A stretch of DNA of 64,000 nt from positions 52,111-116,110 of the forward strand of contig CAZKFT010000002.1 of NCBI GenBank assembly GCA_964552205.1. The letters run 5' to 3'. Source of the stretch: JAIVGZ01 sp964552205 (lineage in GTDB: Bacteria > Pseudomonadota > Gammaproteobacteria > Natronospirales > JAIVGZ01). A model generated the notes under the pieces. That model searched no databases and had not been told where the DNA came from. It saw nothing but the letters and a program-made list of their open reading frames with translations. The translations under genes were made by a program, and so were the position numbers. Below are positions 51,973-60,343 of this stretch, in pieces (positions within the stretch are counted from its first letter, which is position 1; each line of letters starts with the position of its first letter).

Positions 51973-52862
51973 CCGCGCGGGTGATGCTTACCGTGAAGCT
52001 CCTTGAGTCGCTCCTTGGCGACATGGGTGTATATCTGGGTGGTAGACAGGTCACTGTGACCGAGCAACATCTGGACTGCGCGTAGGTCTGCGCCATGGTT
52101 GAGCAGATGCGTCGCAAACGCATGGCGCAGCGTATGCGGGGACAGCGGTGATGTAATCTCTGCAAGCGCAGCGTAGCGCTTGATGGCCTGCCAGAACGAT
52201 TGCCTGCTCATATGGTCGCTTCGTCGGGTCGGGAACACATAGTCAGAGACCCGGCCTTGGCCGAGGAGTTCCCCCCGTGCCGTTTTGACATACCGCTCCA
52301 GCCAGGACTGCGCCTCCTCGCCCAACGGGACCAGTCGTTCGCGATTGCCCTTGCCGATGACACGGACAACGCCCTGACGCAGGTTGACCTCGTCCATCCG
52401 CAATCGCACCAGCTCGGACACCCGGAGCCCGCTGGAGTACAGGACCTCCAGCATCGCGCGGTCGCGTTGTCCCAGCGGGGAACTGAGGTCGGGCGCATCC
52501 AGGAGCCGCTCGACTTCGGATTCGGTCAGTGACTTCGGTAGCGGCCTACCCAAGCGCGGCATGTCGATGCGCGCGCTGGGATCGTCTTTGATGCGCCCCT
52601 CACGAACACAGTAACGGTAGAAACGTCGCACACTGGAAAGCAAACGCGCAGTCGAGCGAGGTCGCGCTCCCTGCCCCACTCGCCAGGACAGGAATTCCAG
52701 CAAATGCTCGCGCCGGGCTTCAATCATGGCTACACCACGCTGGGCCAACCACGTACCCAGCGCTGACAGATCCGAACGGTAGGCGGCCAGGGTATTGCGT
52801 GACAGACCGCGCTCACTCCAAGCGTGGTCAAGAAAACGGTCTATTTCAGTATCGTGGCTCAT
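51969..52862 (-). CDS. xerD: Site-specific tyrosine recombinase XerD
   Basis: 297 residues (E. coli 298). N-terminal SAM-like domain (FLDHAWSERGLSRNTLAAYR) and catalytic domain with Arg in YSSGLRVSELV, HxxR in LSPHTLRHAFATHLLNHGAD, His in LLGHSDLSTTQIYTH, which also holds the Tyr nucleophile. Resolves chromosome dimers at dif with XerC. There is no sign that it belongs to a mobile element. Confidence 0.96.
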   Translation of the reverse strand: MSHDTEIDRFLDHAWSERGLSRNTLAAYRSDLSALGTWLAQRGVAMIEARREHLLEFLSWRVGQGARPRSTARLLSSVRRFYRYCVREGRIKDDPSARIDMPRLGRPLPKSLTESEVERLLDAPDLSSPLGQRDRAMLEVLYSSGLRVSELVRLRMDEVNLRQGVVRVIGKGNRERLVPLGEEAQSWLERYVKTARGELLGQGRVSDYVFPTRRSDHMSRQSFWQAIKRYAALAEITSPLSPHTLRHAFATHLLNHGADLRAVQMLLGHSDLSTTQIYTHVAKERLKELHGKHHPRG

Positions 52863-52892
52863 CCGCGGCTCCTATGATGCCTCAACAGCCGG

Positions 52893-52898
52893 TAAGCT
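52893..52898 (+). promoter_or_regulatory. -10-like hexamer of the acyltransferase gene
   Basis: TAAGCT followed by ACGCGC and ATG, a 6-nt spacer. The match to TATAAT is weak, but the spacing is the same as at the other leaderless starts. Confidence 0.35.
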
Positions 52899-52904
52899 AC
52901 GCGC

Positions 52905-53621
52905 ATGATGCGAATTCTGTGGGGCTTGTGGGCAATCCTCGCCTTTGGCGTGTTCGCGGGCGCCGCCGTATTGAGCACGGCAGTCACCCCCGGACAAGAC
53001 CGGCGCCGCAGGATTGCGCAAGCATGTGGGAGGGCTATTTTTCGCGTCACCGGCACCACTATCGTGGTGAACGGCCTGGACCGACTTCCTCCAGGCGCAT
53101 GCATCGTGGCGGCCAACCACGCCAGCTATGTGGATGGTGTGCTGATGCAGGCGATTCTGCCGGACCGTTTTGCCTTCGTCGTGAAAAAGGAAATCCTCGC
53201 CGTGCCTCTGGCGGGATTTCTGCTACGCCGTCTGGGAACGGAGTTTGTGGATCGGTTCAACGCACGGGACGGCGCCGCTGATACCGCACGACTGGTGCGC
53301 AATGCGCGTGCTGGCAGCGCTTTGGCTGCGTTCCCCGAAGGCACTTTTCACCCGGAACAGGGTTTGCGACGGTTTCGGATGGGCATCTTCTATGCGGCCT
53401 GCCGTACGGGCCTGCCCATTGTCCCGGCGGCCATTTGCGGCACGCGCGAGATGCTGCCGGCTGGACGTTGGCTACCGCGGCGTTCCATTCTGGAAGTCTG
53501 GATAGGTGACCCGATCATGCCGACCGGACGCGACAGGCAATCTGCCTACACGTTGAGTGAAGCCGTTCGGGGGGTAATCATCGCGAACTGCGGCGAAGCC
53601 TGCGCCGCAGCCCGCGATTGA
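52905..53621 (+). CDS. 1-acyl-sn-glycerol-3-phosphate acyltransferase (PlsC family)
   Basis: 238 residues. Transmembrane N-terminus (LWGLWAILAFGVFAGAAVLS), then the four acyltransferase blocks: NHASYVDGVLM (catalytic HX4D), KKEILAVPLAGFLLRRLG, AAFPEGTFHPEQGL (FPEGT) and GLPIVPAAICG. Makes phosphatidic acid or a related lipid at the inner membrane. Two ATGs stand in tandem at the start. Confidence 0.92.
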   Translation: MMRILWGLWAILAFGVFAGAAVLSTAVTPGQDRRRRIAQACGRAIFRVTGTTIVVNGLDRLPPGACIVAANHASYVDGVLMQAILPDRFAFVVKKEILAVPLAGFLLRRLGTEFVDRFNARDGAADTARLVRNARAGSALAAFPEGTFHPEQGLRRFRMGIFYAACRTGLPIVPAAICGTREMLPAGRWLPRRSILEVWIGDPIMPTGRDRQSAYTLSEAVRGVIIANCGEACAAARD

Positions 53622-53624
53622 AGA

Positions 53625-54950
53625 TCAGATGCCTTCGCGCAGCGCGCGCTGGATGCGTATTTCGTTGTTGACGTAGCTGATCCACTGCGTGGCACGCTGG
53701 CGCGTGTCCGCGAACTGCGTTGCCTGCCGGAACCCGCGTAGCGCTTCCTGATAGTTCTTCGCTTCGTAGGCAGCAATTGCCAACATCATCCAAGCGCGGC
53801 CGGGGTTACGTAGCCCGCCCTTGTTGATAGCGTCTTGGGCTGCGCGTTGCACGCCCGCCCAATCATCCACGCTGGCATGCAACTGGGCTTCCCGAATAAA
53901 GATCTCGCCGTCATCGGCAAGCGCGGCTGCACGTTGCAAAGCACGGATGGCCTCCCGACGTTCCTCCGCTGCCTGATAGGTGGTAGCCAAAAGCTCCCAG
54001 TTCTGTCGTGTTGGCTGGATGATGCCGTCATCCATGCCTTTGCGCATGATGCGAGCGGCATTGAAGGGTGCGCCTCGGTATTGGTAAAAGCGAACAAGAT
54101 TGATGATTTTGCCTTCATCCCGAATCAGACCGCGTTGGTAGGCCATGGCCAAGACCGCGAGCGAATCATTCTCACGCTCCATCTGCATCAGGATGCCCGA
54201 CAACTGCTCCCAGTAAATTGGCTTCTCCGGCCACAGCGAAATCAACATCGCGAGAGTGTTGGTAGCTTCCTCGAACCGACGTAGCTCGTTCTCCATGGAC
54301 AGTTGCAGCTGGTACCAGTTCTCGCGCGGTTCACGGGCATTTTCAATGGCACGCTTGACCCAAACCAAGGCATTGGCGTATTCGCTTTTCTGCGCATAGG
54401 AAATCGCCATGACAATCATGGAGGTCTCCGCAGAAGGCTTGTCCTCCCAGTAGAAATACCGGGTCAGGGCGCGGATGGCCTGGTCCCATTGCTCCTCCAT
54501 GGCATACAGCTGGCCCATCATCAAAAAGATGTTCTGCGTCTCCGAATGATTCAACACTTCCAGCTGCAGCGCGCTGCTGAACTGCTGGAGAGCAAGCTGA
54601 GTCCGGTCGGTAACGGCGTACGCGAAACCCAGATTCAGCATGATTTGGGCACGCTCGTAGTCGGTCAGACGACCCCTCTCGTTCAAAGCAACGAGACGGT
54701 CTATTGCTTCTGCGTACCGTTGCTCACCGATGTCCTGATGAATCGAGGTGAGGGTATTGAAGGTGCGCTCGGTGAGTCCGCCCTGTCGCGAGGTGCGATC
54801 CGGCTCCGGGGCAGACCCCGGAATGCGATACATGGGAACCGGCTGCTCTGGTGCGGAGCTGCGCTGCGCTTGAACATCCGCGATGGGAACCGCAACCAAG
54901 GAGAGCCCGACAACGCCCAGAAAAAATGACTTCAACATACCGTTCTGCAT
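53625..54950 (-). CDS. Periplasmic TPR protein of the TonB2/TtpC system
   Basis: 441 residues with a signal peptide (KSFFLGVVGLSLVAVPIADV then QAQ). A chain of TPR-like helices follows (IHQDIGEQRYAEAIDRLVAL, AQIMLNLGFAYAVTDRTQLA, MMLAIAAYEAKNYQEALRGF). It is the last gene of the operon after tonB. In Vibrio-like TonB2 clusters a TPR protein holds the same place; its exact role is not known. It converges with the acyltransferase gene, 3 bp apart. Confidence 0.88.
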   Translation of the reverse strand: MQNGMLKSFFLGVVGLSLVAVPIADVQAQRSSAPEQPVPMYRIPGSAPEPDRTSRQGGLTERTFNTLTSIHQDIGEQRYAEAIDRLVALNERGRLTDYERAQIMLNLGFAYAVTDRTQLALQQFSSALQLEVLNHSETQNIFLMMGQLYAMEEQWDQAIRALTRYFYWEDKPSAETSMIVMAISYAQKSEYANALVWVKRAIENAREPRENWYQLQLSMENELRRFEEATNTLAMLISLWPEKPIYWEQLSGILMQMERENDSLAVLAMAYQRGLIRDEGKIINLVRFYQYRGAPFNAARIMRKGMDDGIIQPTRQNWELLATTYQAAEERREAIRALQRAAALADDGEIFIREAQLHASVDDWAGVQRAAQDAINKGGLRNPGRAWMMLAIAAYEAKNYQEALRGFRQATQFADTRQRATQWISYVNNEIRIQRALREGI

Positions 54951-54958
54951 GTCTGTCC

Positions 54959-55564
54959 TCAGGAACCAGCGTCCATTTTGAAATCAATGGTGTATCCGGC
55001 GCGGCTTGGCACCGCCTCACCGTCCTGGACCATCGGCTTGAACCGCCACCGGCTGATTGCACGCAAGGCCTCGCGGTCGAAAATGCCCCGGCGCGGGTGT
55101 GCGTCGACCACCCGAGCGCCGGACACGGAACCATCCGGCTCGATGGTGAACTCGATACGGACCCAACCCTCGAGGCCCTGCATCAGCGCTTCGCGCGGAT
55201 ACTGCGGCGGAATGGCCGCAATCGGCATGGGATCACCTTCCTGCATAGTACCGACACCGACACTCCCGGAGAGCCCTGCGTCAATCCGCGGGGTCCCTAT
55301 ACCCACACCCGTCAGGTTAGGGCGGTTGGTCTGCAACTGGTCCATCGGTGGCGGTGGCGGACGCTGGTCCGGCTCCGGCGGCCTCGGCGGCTCACGCCGG
55401 CGTTCCTGCACTTCCTCGTCACGCTTCACGCGCACGATTTCCACCTGCAGGCGATCTTCCGGCCGCTCCAGATCCTTGTCCCCACTGGTAATCAGGTACT
55501 GCATGAACCAGAACAGTGACAAGGTCACCAATATGGACAGCACCACTGCGATTACGAGTCTCAT
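54959..55564 (-). CDS. TonB2-type energy transducer
   Basis: 201 residues, shorter than classical TonB. One N-terminal membrane anchor (LVIAVVLSILVTLSLFWFMQ), a Pro/Arg/Glu-rich spacer (RREPPRPPEPDQRPPPPP), then the TonB C-terminal domain (PPQYPREALMQGLEGWVRIE, AISRWRFKP). Moves energy from the inner membrane to outer-membrane receptors. The start shares bases with the exbD stop (TAATG). Confidence 0.93.
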   Translation of the reverse strand: MRLVIAVVLSILVTLSLFWFMQYLITSGDKDLERPEDRLQVEIVRVKRDEEVQERRREPPRPPEPDQRPPPPPMDQLQTNRPNLTGVGIGTPRIDAGLSGSVGVGTMQEGDPMPIAAIPPQYPREALMQGLEGWVRIEFTIEPDGSVSGARVVDAHPRRGIFDREALRAISRWRFKPMVQDGEAVPSRAGYTIDFKMDAGS

Positions 55565-55968
55565 TATTCCCTGATCTCGGAAGCAATCGACACGCTGGGC
55601 GCACCCGCCAGTCGGGCTTCGTCCATCACCTCCACCAGGAGGCCGGTCTTGGCTTCACGGTCAGCGAGGATGACGACACCACCCTCTGGGTTTTCAGCCA
55701 GTGCCCGTTCGACATTCGCGCGAACCGCGCGGACATCGATGCGACGCTTGTCAAACCAGATCTCACCCTCACTGCTGATGGCGATGAGAATCGGCGGACG
55801 CTGCTGCTGCTGCGCGGTGGACGCATCCGGTCGCGTGACATCAATACCGGTCTCGCGCACGAAGGTGGCGGTCACGATGAAGAAGATCAACATGATGAAG
55901 ACGATGTCGAGCATCGGCGTGATGTTGATTTCCGCTTCTTCTTCCTGCTGTACGTGTGAACGTCTCAT
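55564..55968 (-). CDS. ExbD2-type biopolymer transport protein
   Basis: 134 residues. Cytosolic N-terminus, one transmembrane helix with the critical Asp (INITPMLDIVFIMLIFFIVT) and a periplasmic domain. Proton-channel partner of the ExbB2 and TtpC proteins encoded just upstream. Confidence 0.95.
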   Translation of the reverse strand: MRRSHVQQEEEAEINITPMLDIVFIMLIFFIVTATFVRETGIDVTRPDASTAQQQQRPPILIAISSEGEIWFDKRRIDVRAVRANVERALAENPEGGVVILADREAKTGLLVEVMDEARLAGAPSVSIASEIRE

Positions 55969-55986
55969 TTACGATTTATCCTCGAT

Positions 55987-56511
55987 TCATTCGTGCCGCA
56001 GACTGTCTGCGACGCGCTCGGCCTCGTCTTTCGCATAGTGGTCGAGCCTTGCCGCGATGGCAAGACCGGACAATGCGGCGACCATGCCAGCCATTGTTGG
56101 GATGGTGGCGGCGGAAACGCCGCCCGCCATCAAGCGTGCATTGCCGGCACCGGTCACTGCCATGACATCGAACACCATAATCATGCCGGTGACGGTGCCA
56201 AGCAGGCCGATGAGGGGAAGCACCCCGATGCAGACCTTGATGAATGTCAGGTACTGCTGAAGGTCCATTTGCACTTCCGAAATCATCTTCTCGCGAACGC
56301 GCTTGGCGTACCACGAGTCGGTGTCGGCGCGTGCATTCCAAGCCGCCGCGATTTCCGCACGGCGTGCCGGATAGACCTTCTTGAAGTACCAGAAGCGCTC
56401 AATCAGGAACGTCCACATCAGGATCGAAATGAAGAACACGCCCCAGAGGACATTGCCTCCGAGCTCCATGAAATCACGGATGAGGGCGAGTGATTCGATG
56501 ACCTGATACAT
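55987..56511 (-). CDS. ExbB2-type MotA/TolQ/ExbB channel protein
   Basis: 174 residues, the compact ExbB2 form. First helix LGGNVLWGVFFISILMWTFL; conserved helices CIGVLPLIGLLGTVTGMIMV and AGGVSAATIPTMAGMVAALS. Forms the proton channel with ExbD. Confidence 0.94.
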   Translation of the reverse strand: MYQVIESLALIRDFMELGGNVLWGVFFISILMWTFLIERFWYFKKVYPARRAEIAAAWNARADTDSWYAKRVREKMISEVQMDLQQYLTFIKVCIGVLPLIGLLGTVTGMIMVFDVMAVTGAGNARLMAGGVSAATIPTMAGMVAALSGLAIAARLDHYAKDEAERVADSLRHE

Positions 56512-56517
56512 GGCGCC

Positions 56518-57873
56518 TTAGCCCTGCTTCTCTGCCGCTTCCGCAATCAGACCCGCACTCTGCTCCTCGATGATCTGCACGAGGCGGCGGCTCTTGGTCG
56601 CAGCGAAGCTGTGCAACAGGATGAGCGGAATCGCGGTGATGAGTCCCTGCACAGTCGTGATAAGCGCCTGTGAGATACCGTCCGCCATGAGCTTCGGATC
56701 ACCCGTGCCATACAGCGTGATGGCCTGGAAGGTCACGATCATGCCCGTCACCGTACCCAGCAGACCGAGCAAGGGCGCGATGGCAGCGATGAGCTTGATG
56801 AAGCCCAAGCCCTTCTCCAAAGGCGGCACCTCGCGCAGGATGGCTTCGTCCACCTTCAATTCCAGTGTCTCGAGGTCGGTGGACTTGTTGTCGGCATAGA
56901 CCGCCAGCACGCGTCCCAAGGGGTTGTTGGTGTCCGGTGTCGAACTCTTAAGCTGGGCATTGATACGCGCACCGACCATGGTTAGGACGGTGTAGCGATA
57001 AATGAATGCCAACAAGCCGAGGATGGCCAACACGATGATGACGTAACCGACCGCCTTACCCTGCTGTACGCGCTCGATGAAGCTCGGGGTCTGGATGAGC
57101 ATCCCCAGCAAGGCACCGCGCGACGGATCGACAACCATGCGCACGGTCTCGCCCGGCGCCGCCGTTGAGAGGTCGTTCGCCATGGCTACATAACGACCGG
57201 CCGGCTGTCTCGGCAGCTCGGTCAGGCGATTGGTTTCCGGCGAATAGTTCAGGAATTTGTCGCCCGTGATCGCGGTGAAAGTACCCATGCGAATGACTTC
57301 CGCCTGGTACTGCTCACCCGCCGGGGACATCACCGTACCTTGGAAGCGGGCGACCTTGCCCGACTCGGTGATTTCCGTCAGCAGGGCAACGAACAGTTCT
57401 TCAAGCTGCGCCATCGACGGCAAATCACGACTGGCCGCGAGTTCGCTCAGGAAGTCCGCCCGACCCGGGAATTGTGCCGAGACCAAGGAGGCGCCGACCA
57501 CACTACGGGCCTCGCCTGCTACCAAGCGAACCACGCCGAACAATTCACCGAACTGACCGGTGCGTTGCGTCAGAAGAGCGTTGAGCTCGTCAATTCGACG
57601 ATCGTTGGTGTTGAACGACGTACGCAGGTTGTCCGCCCGCTGTTGCTGCCGGCGCAACTCGGCGCGGGCTTCTGTCAGCATGCGCTGCTGCTGGGTGCGA
57701 TCCGCCATGAAGCGGCGCTCGCGCTCACGGTTGACCTCCGCTTCACGCTGGCGATGCGTACGCACCTCTTCGAGCAGACGGTCAAGCGCCTGCGGATTGG
57801 CCTGGACCTGTTCGACCGGCGCAATGGCCAGCAGCGTCAGGGTCAATGCAGAAACAATTAGGGCTCTCATCAA
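56518..57873 (-). CDS. TtpC-like MotA/TolQ/ExbB protein with periplasmic extension
   Basis: 451 residues. Signal peptide (IVSALTLTLLAIAPVEQVQA), a long coiled coil (residues 30-120) and periplasmic domain, then an ExbB-like channel (GYVIIVLAILGLLAFIYRYT, LIAAIAPLLGLLGTVTGMIV, QGLITAIPLILLHSFAA). This matches TtpC, the extra ExbB-like protein needed by TonB2 systems in Vibrio. The ATG overlaps the DUF3450 stop. Confidence 0.92.
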   Translation of the reverse strand: MMRALIVSALTLTLLAIAPVEQVQANPQALDRLLEEVRTHRQREAEVNRERERRFMADRTQQQRMLTEARAELRRQQQRADNLRTSFNTNDRRIDELNALLTQRTGQFGELFGVVRLVAGEARSVVGASLVSAQFPGRADFLSELAASRDLPSMAQLEELFVALLTEITESGKVARFQGTVMSPAGEQYQAEVIRMGTFTAITGDKFLNYSPETNRLTELPRQPAGRYVAMANDLSTAAPGETVRMVVDPSRGALLGMLIQTPSFIERVQQGKAVGYVIIVLAILGLLAFIYRYTVLTMVGARINAQLKSSTPDTNNPLGRVLAVYADNKSTDLETLELKVDEAILREVPPLEKGLGFIKLIAAIAPLLGLLGTVTGMIVTFQAITLYGTGDPKLMADGISQALITTVQGLITAIPLILLHSFAATKSRRLVQIIEEQSAGLIAEAAEKQG

Positions 57874-58655
57874 TTTCTCTCCGGAGCAGCAATCGGCAGG
57901 TGAATCAGGTCGGGCGCAGCAAGCCGCCGGGCCATCCGGATTCCTTCGTTGACTGGGTTGCGGAACTCGTCACCGAGTAACGCCCAGGTGCTGTTGTGTG
58001 CATCCCAGTAGCCGGTCTCAGTGCGATCCAGCGTCTGGTAGAGCAACGCGAGGCGACCAACGCGCAGGAAGTTCACTTCACGCTCACGCCCCCCGAAATC
58101 CAGCATGCCGGTATAAGCATCGAGGTTGCGCGCATAGTCCATCTCGATGGTGTAGGCCTCCATCAGGCGACGGTAGCGCTCACCGACGGCGACATTGGCG
58201 TCGTCCATGATTTCTCTGACCATCGCAACGCGTGCGTTACGTTCGGCCGGCAGAAACGGCGCATCCAGCTCCACAAAGCGCTCAAGAGTGTCGACCATCC
58301 GCGCCATGAGCGGGGTGATACCGCGCTCAATCTGCTCGAAATCGTCAATCTGGCGCTGCAGGTTCGCCATTTCGCGCTCCTGGTTGGCGACCTGGCGAGC
58401 CATTTGCTCGTTATAGATACGGAGCTGTTCGATTTCCTGCATGGCTGCACGATACTCGTCGAACATGCGGCGGGTTTCGTCCGCGATACGGTCGATCTGT
58501 TCCTGGCTGCGGGCGGCGTCGCTGTCCGTCTGGGTCTGGACACGGATGGATGAGGTGACGACCTCCGGGCTGGCCCAGGCGACCGGGGCCGCTGCCAGCA
58601 TGATCAGCGCAGGGATGACCAATAGGTGCAGTCCTGCATGGGTAACTTTCGGCAT
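57870..58655 (-). CDS. DUF3450 family periplasmic coiled-coil protein
   Basis: 261 residues. Signal peptide (LHLLVIPALIMLAAAPVAWA), then a long coiled coil (RIADETRRMFDEYRAAMQEI, EQMARQVANQEREMANLQRQ) and a C-terminal globular part with SLLYQTLDRT-like LALLYQTLDRTETGYWD. DUF3450 proteins typically lead TtpC-ExbB-ExbD-TonB-TPR operons. AGGAAG lies 6 nt before the ATG, so unlike many genes here it has a leader. Confidence 0.9.
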   Translation of the reverse strand: MPKVTHAGLHLLVIPALIMLAAAPVAWASPEVVTSSIRVQTQTDSDAARSQEQIDRIADETRRMFDEYRAAMQEIEQLRIYNEQMARQVANQEREMANLQRQIDDFEQIERGITPLMARMVDTLERFVELDAPFLPAERNARVAMVREIMDDANVAVGERYRRLMEAYTIEMDYARNLDAYTGMLDFGGREREVNFLRVGRLALLYQTLDRTETGYWDAHNSTWALLGDEFRNPVNEGIRMARRLAAPDLIHLPIAAPERN

Positions 58656-58757
58656 TAGAGCTTCCTGTACGAGAAATTTGGGTTAAAGGGGACAACCATT
58701 CCGTGACCGTCAGATGAAGGCCTGCCGGAACGGATACTACGAAACCAGCATGGGCCA

Positions 58758-58787
58758 GTTATAGCAGGGGATAAAGCGAGATTGCAA
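58758..58787 (-). promoter_or_regulatory. Candidate promoter of the DUF3450/TtpC operon
   Basis: On the minus strand TTGCAA (58787-58782), 18-nt spacer, TATAAC (58763-58758). The start would fall near 58751, leaving a leader of about 95 nt before the ATG. Confidence 0.45.
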
Positions 58788-58843
58788 ACGGCTTCGCCAC
58801 CCTATACCACCATCCGATGCGACTACGCAACCGACCTGCAGTT

Positions 58844-58862
58844 GTTGTTGTATTACAACAAC
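58844..58862. promoter_or_regulatory. Perfect 9-1-9 inverted repeat, likely operator
   Basis: GTTGTTGTA-T-TACAACAAC in the divergent region between the TtpC operon and the methyltransferase gene. It lies about 57 bp upstream of the -35 proposed for the operon and about 43 bp upstream of the methyltransferase -10. The form suits a dimeric repressor or activator; a metal or iron regulator is a natural thought for a TonB operon, but the sequence is not a canonical Fur box. Confidence 0.5.
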
Positions 58863-58904
58863 GAACTGCTCCGGGGCGCCCGCCAAGAACCGACTTTCGT
58901 GCGT

Positions 58905-58910
58905 TATGCT
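58905..58910 (+). promoter_or_regulatory. -10 hexamer of the methyltransferase gene
   Basis: TATGCT, 7 nt (TCCCACC) before the ATG; no Shine-Dalgarno. Leaderless configuration. Confidence 0.4.
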
Positions 58911-58917
58911 TCCCACC

Positions 58918-59922
58918 ATGCCGAACGACGAAGCGACGGGTCTGTCTGCAAGACAGCGCGCCTGGGACCAGTACTGGGCAGAAGACACCCTACATTCCTG
59001 CGCTGGCTCTTTTCAAGGAAACTACGACGGTGCTATTGCCGCGTTCTGGCGCCCGGTTTTCGGGCAATTTCCTGAGAAAGCCAGTGTGCTGGATCTCGGG
59101 ACCGGGAATGGACCCCTTCCCCAGCTGATGCTGCAGACGCTCGAAGCGGACCGACTTGGGGAAGTCCACGGCGTGGATCTATCCACACCGCAACCAAGGT
59201 GGCTGGACGAGCTACCCTCTGCCGTAAAACAACGTGTGCAGTTCCACCCGAAGGTACGGATTGAACAGCTTCCTTTTGATGATGCGCGCTTCGATGCCAT
59301 CGTCAGCCAATTCGGATTCGAGTACGCTGACCGCGCACCCGCCACGCGCGAACTTCTGCGTGTCGCGGCGCCCACCGCCACGATTGCCATGATCTGCCAT
59401 CACCATGCTTCCCGCCTCGTGGAGGTGGCTGACCATGAAGTCAGACACTTGGCCTGGTTGCTGGATGAGACAGAAATTTTTCCGTCAGCGGTAGCCATGT
59501 TGCCGTATGTGGCCATGAGCGCCACCCCGGCGGGCAGAGAGCGCCTCCAACGTGACCCCGAGGCGAATGTGGCGCGTACCCGGTTCAACCTGGCCATGAA
59601 CGAGCTGGCGGAGAAAGCACATGCTGCCGACATTCCGGATGCGCTCCAGGACATGCTTGCGTACTTCCCACACTTGATGCAGTGGACGATCGCCTACGGC
59701 GAGCAGGCCGGGCGTGAAATGTTGCTCGCTACCCAGGACAACATGCGCAACGCAGCCCTGCGCTCCCAGGAATTGAGAGAGTTCGCACTTGACGATAGTG
59801 AAATGACTGAACTGCGGTCCACGCTCGAGCAAGCCGGCTTCGTCACGAAAGCCGACTTGATCAAAGAAGGTGACTATCTGATGGGCTGGGGTCTTCTTGC
59901 GAGGCGCGAAAAGCTCAGCTGA
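58918..59922 (+). CDS. Class I SAM-dependent methyltransferase
   Basis: 334 residues from MPNDEATGLSARQRAWDQYW. SAM-binding motif I ASVLDLGTGNGPLPQL, motif II-like VHGVDLS, then LPFDDARFDAIVSQFGFEYA. The C-terminal 150 residues are helical and not typical of a named family. Substrate unknown. An ATG four codons upstream overlaps the -10 box. Converges with the DUF4826 gene with an 8-bp overlap. Confidence 0.85.
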   Translation: MPNDEATGLSARQRAWDQYWAEDTLHSCAGSFQGNYDGAIAAFWRPVFGQFPEKASVLDLGTGNGPLPQLMLQTLEADRLGEVHGVDLSTPQPRWLDELPSAVKQRVQFHPKVRIEQLPFDDARFDAIVSQFGFEYADRAPATRELLRVAAPTATIAMICHHHASRLVEVADHEVRHLAWLLDETEIFPSAVAMLPYVAMSATPAGRERLQRDPEANVARTRFNLAMNELAEKAHAADIPDALQDMLAYFPHLMQWTIAYGEQAGREMLLATQDNMRNAALRSQELREFALDDSEMTELRSTLEQAGFVTKADLIKEGDYLMGWGLLARREKLS

Positions 59923-60343
59923 GCCAGTGCTGGTCCTGCTCGGTCAGGGCATACAGTCCATGCGCGTACTTCTCCAACTCCGCCGCCGGTGCCGCCATGT
60001 CTTCTTGGTTGGCATCGGTTCGCTCCGCAAGACGGGATGCACGCAACTGCCACTTCAGGGCAAAGTGACGGACTGCAGCGCGTGGCGAATCTGCCAATTC
60101 GCGAGCGATGTGATCAGTCGCAAACTTCCCTGATATCACCCAGTAGGCAAAGTTCTTGTTCTCATTCGAACCTACACGGCTTAGACAAATTGTGTTGGGC
60201 AAAACCCATGCGACCGTCGCACGTATATGTCTGGCGACTAGGCCATGTTTGGTGAGATGACCGACATGGGATTTCAATTGTTCCTGAATCCACGGGTCGC
60301 CCTGGGCATTTGTGTTCTCTTCCAAACCTGACTCCTCGCTCAC
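59915..60343 (-). CDS. DUF4826 family protein
   Basis: 142 residues. IQEQLKSHVGHLTKHGLVAR and CLSRVGSNENKNFAYWVISG, then HFALKWQLRASRLAE, match the DUF4826 family of unknown function. Its ATG overlaps the stop of icmF (ATGA), so it is translated with the mutase and may be related to its function or regulation. Confidence 0.8.
   Translation of the reverse strand: MSEESGLEENTNAQGDPWIQEQLKSHVGHLTKHGLVARHIRATVAWVLPNTICLSRVGSNENKNFAYWVISGKFATDHIARELADSPRAAVRHFALKWQLRASRLAERTDANQEDMAAPAAELEKYAHGLYALTEQDQHWLS

Noticed and set aside
51969..52862. xerD as an integrase of a mobile element
   Set aside because: Length, motifs and coupling to dsbC are those of the housekeeping recombinase; no attachment sites or cargo surround it.
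58844..58862. HutC-type operator (TGTATATACA-like) as an explanation for the palindrome
   Set aside because: The core TTGTA-T-TACAA has one central base and GTT/AAC extensions, and it is far from any hut gene.
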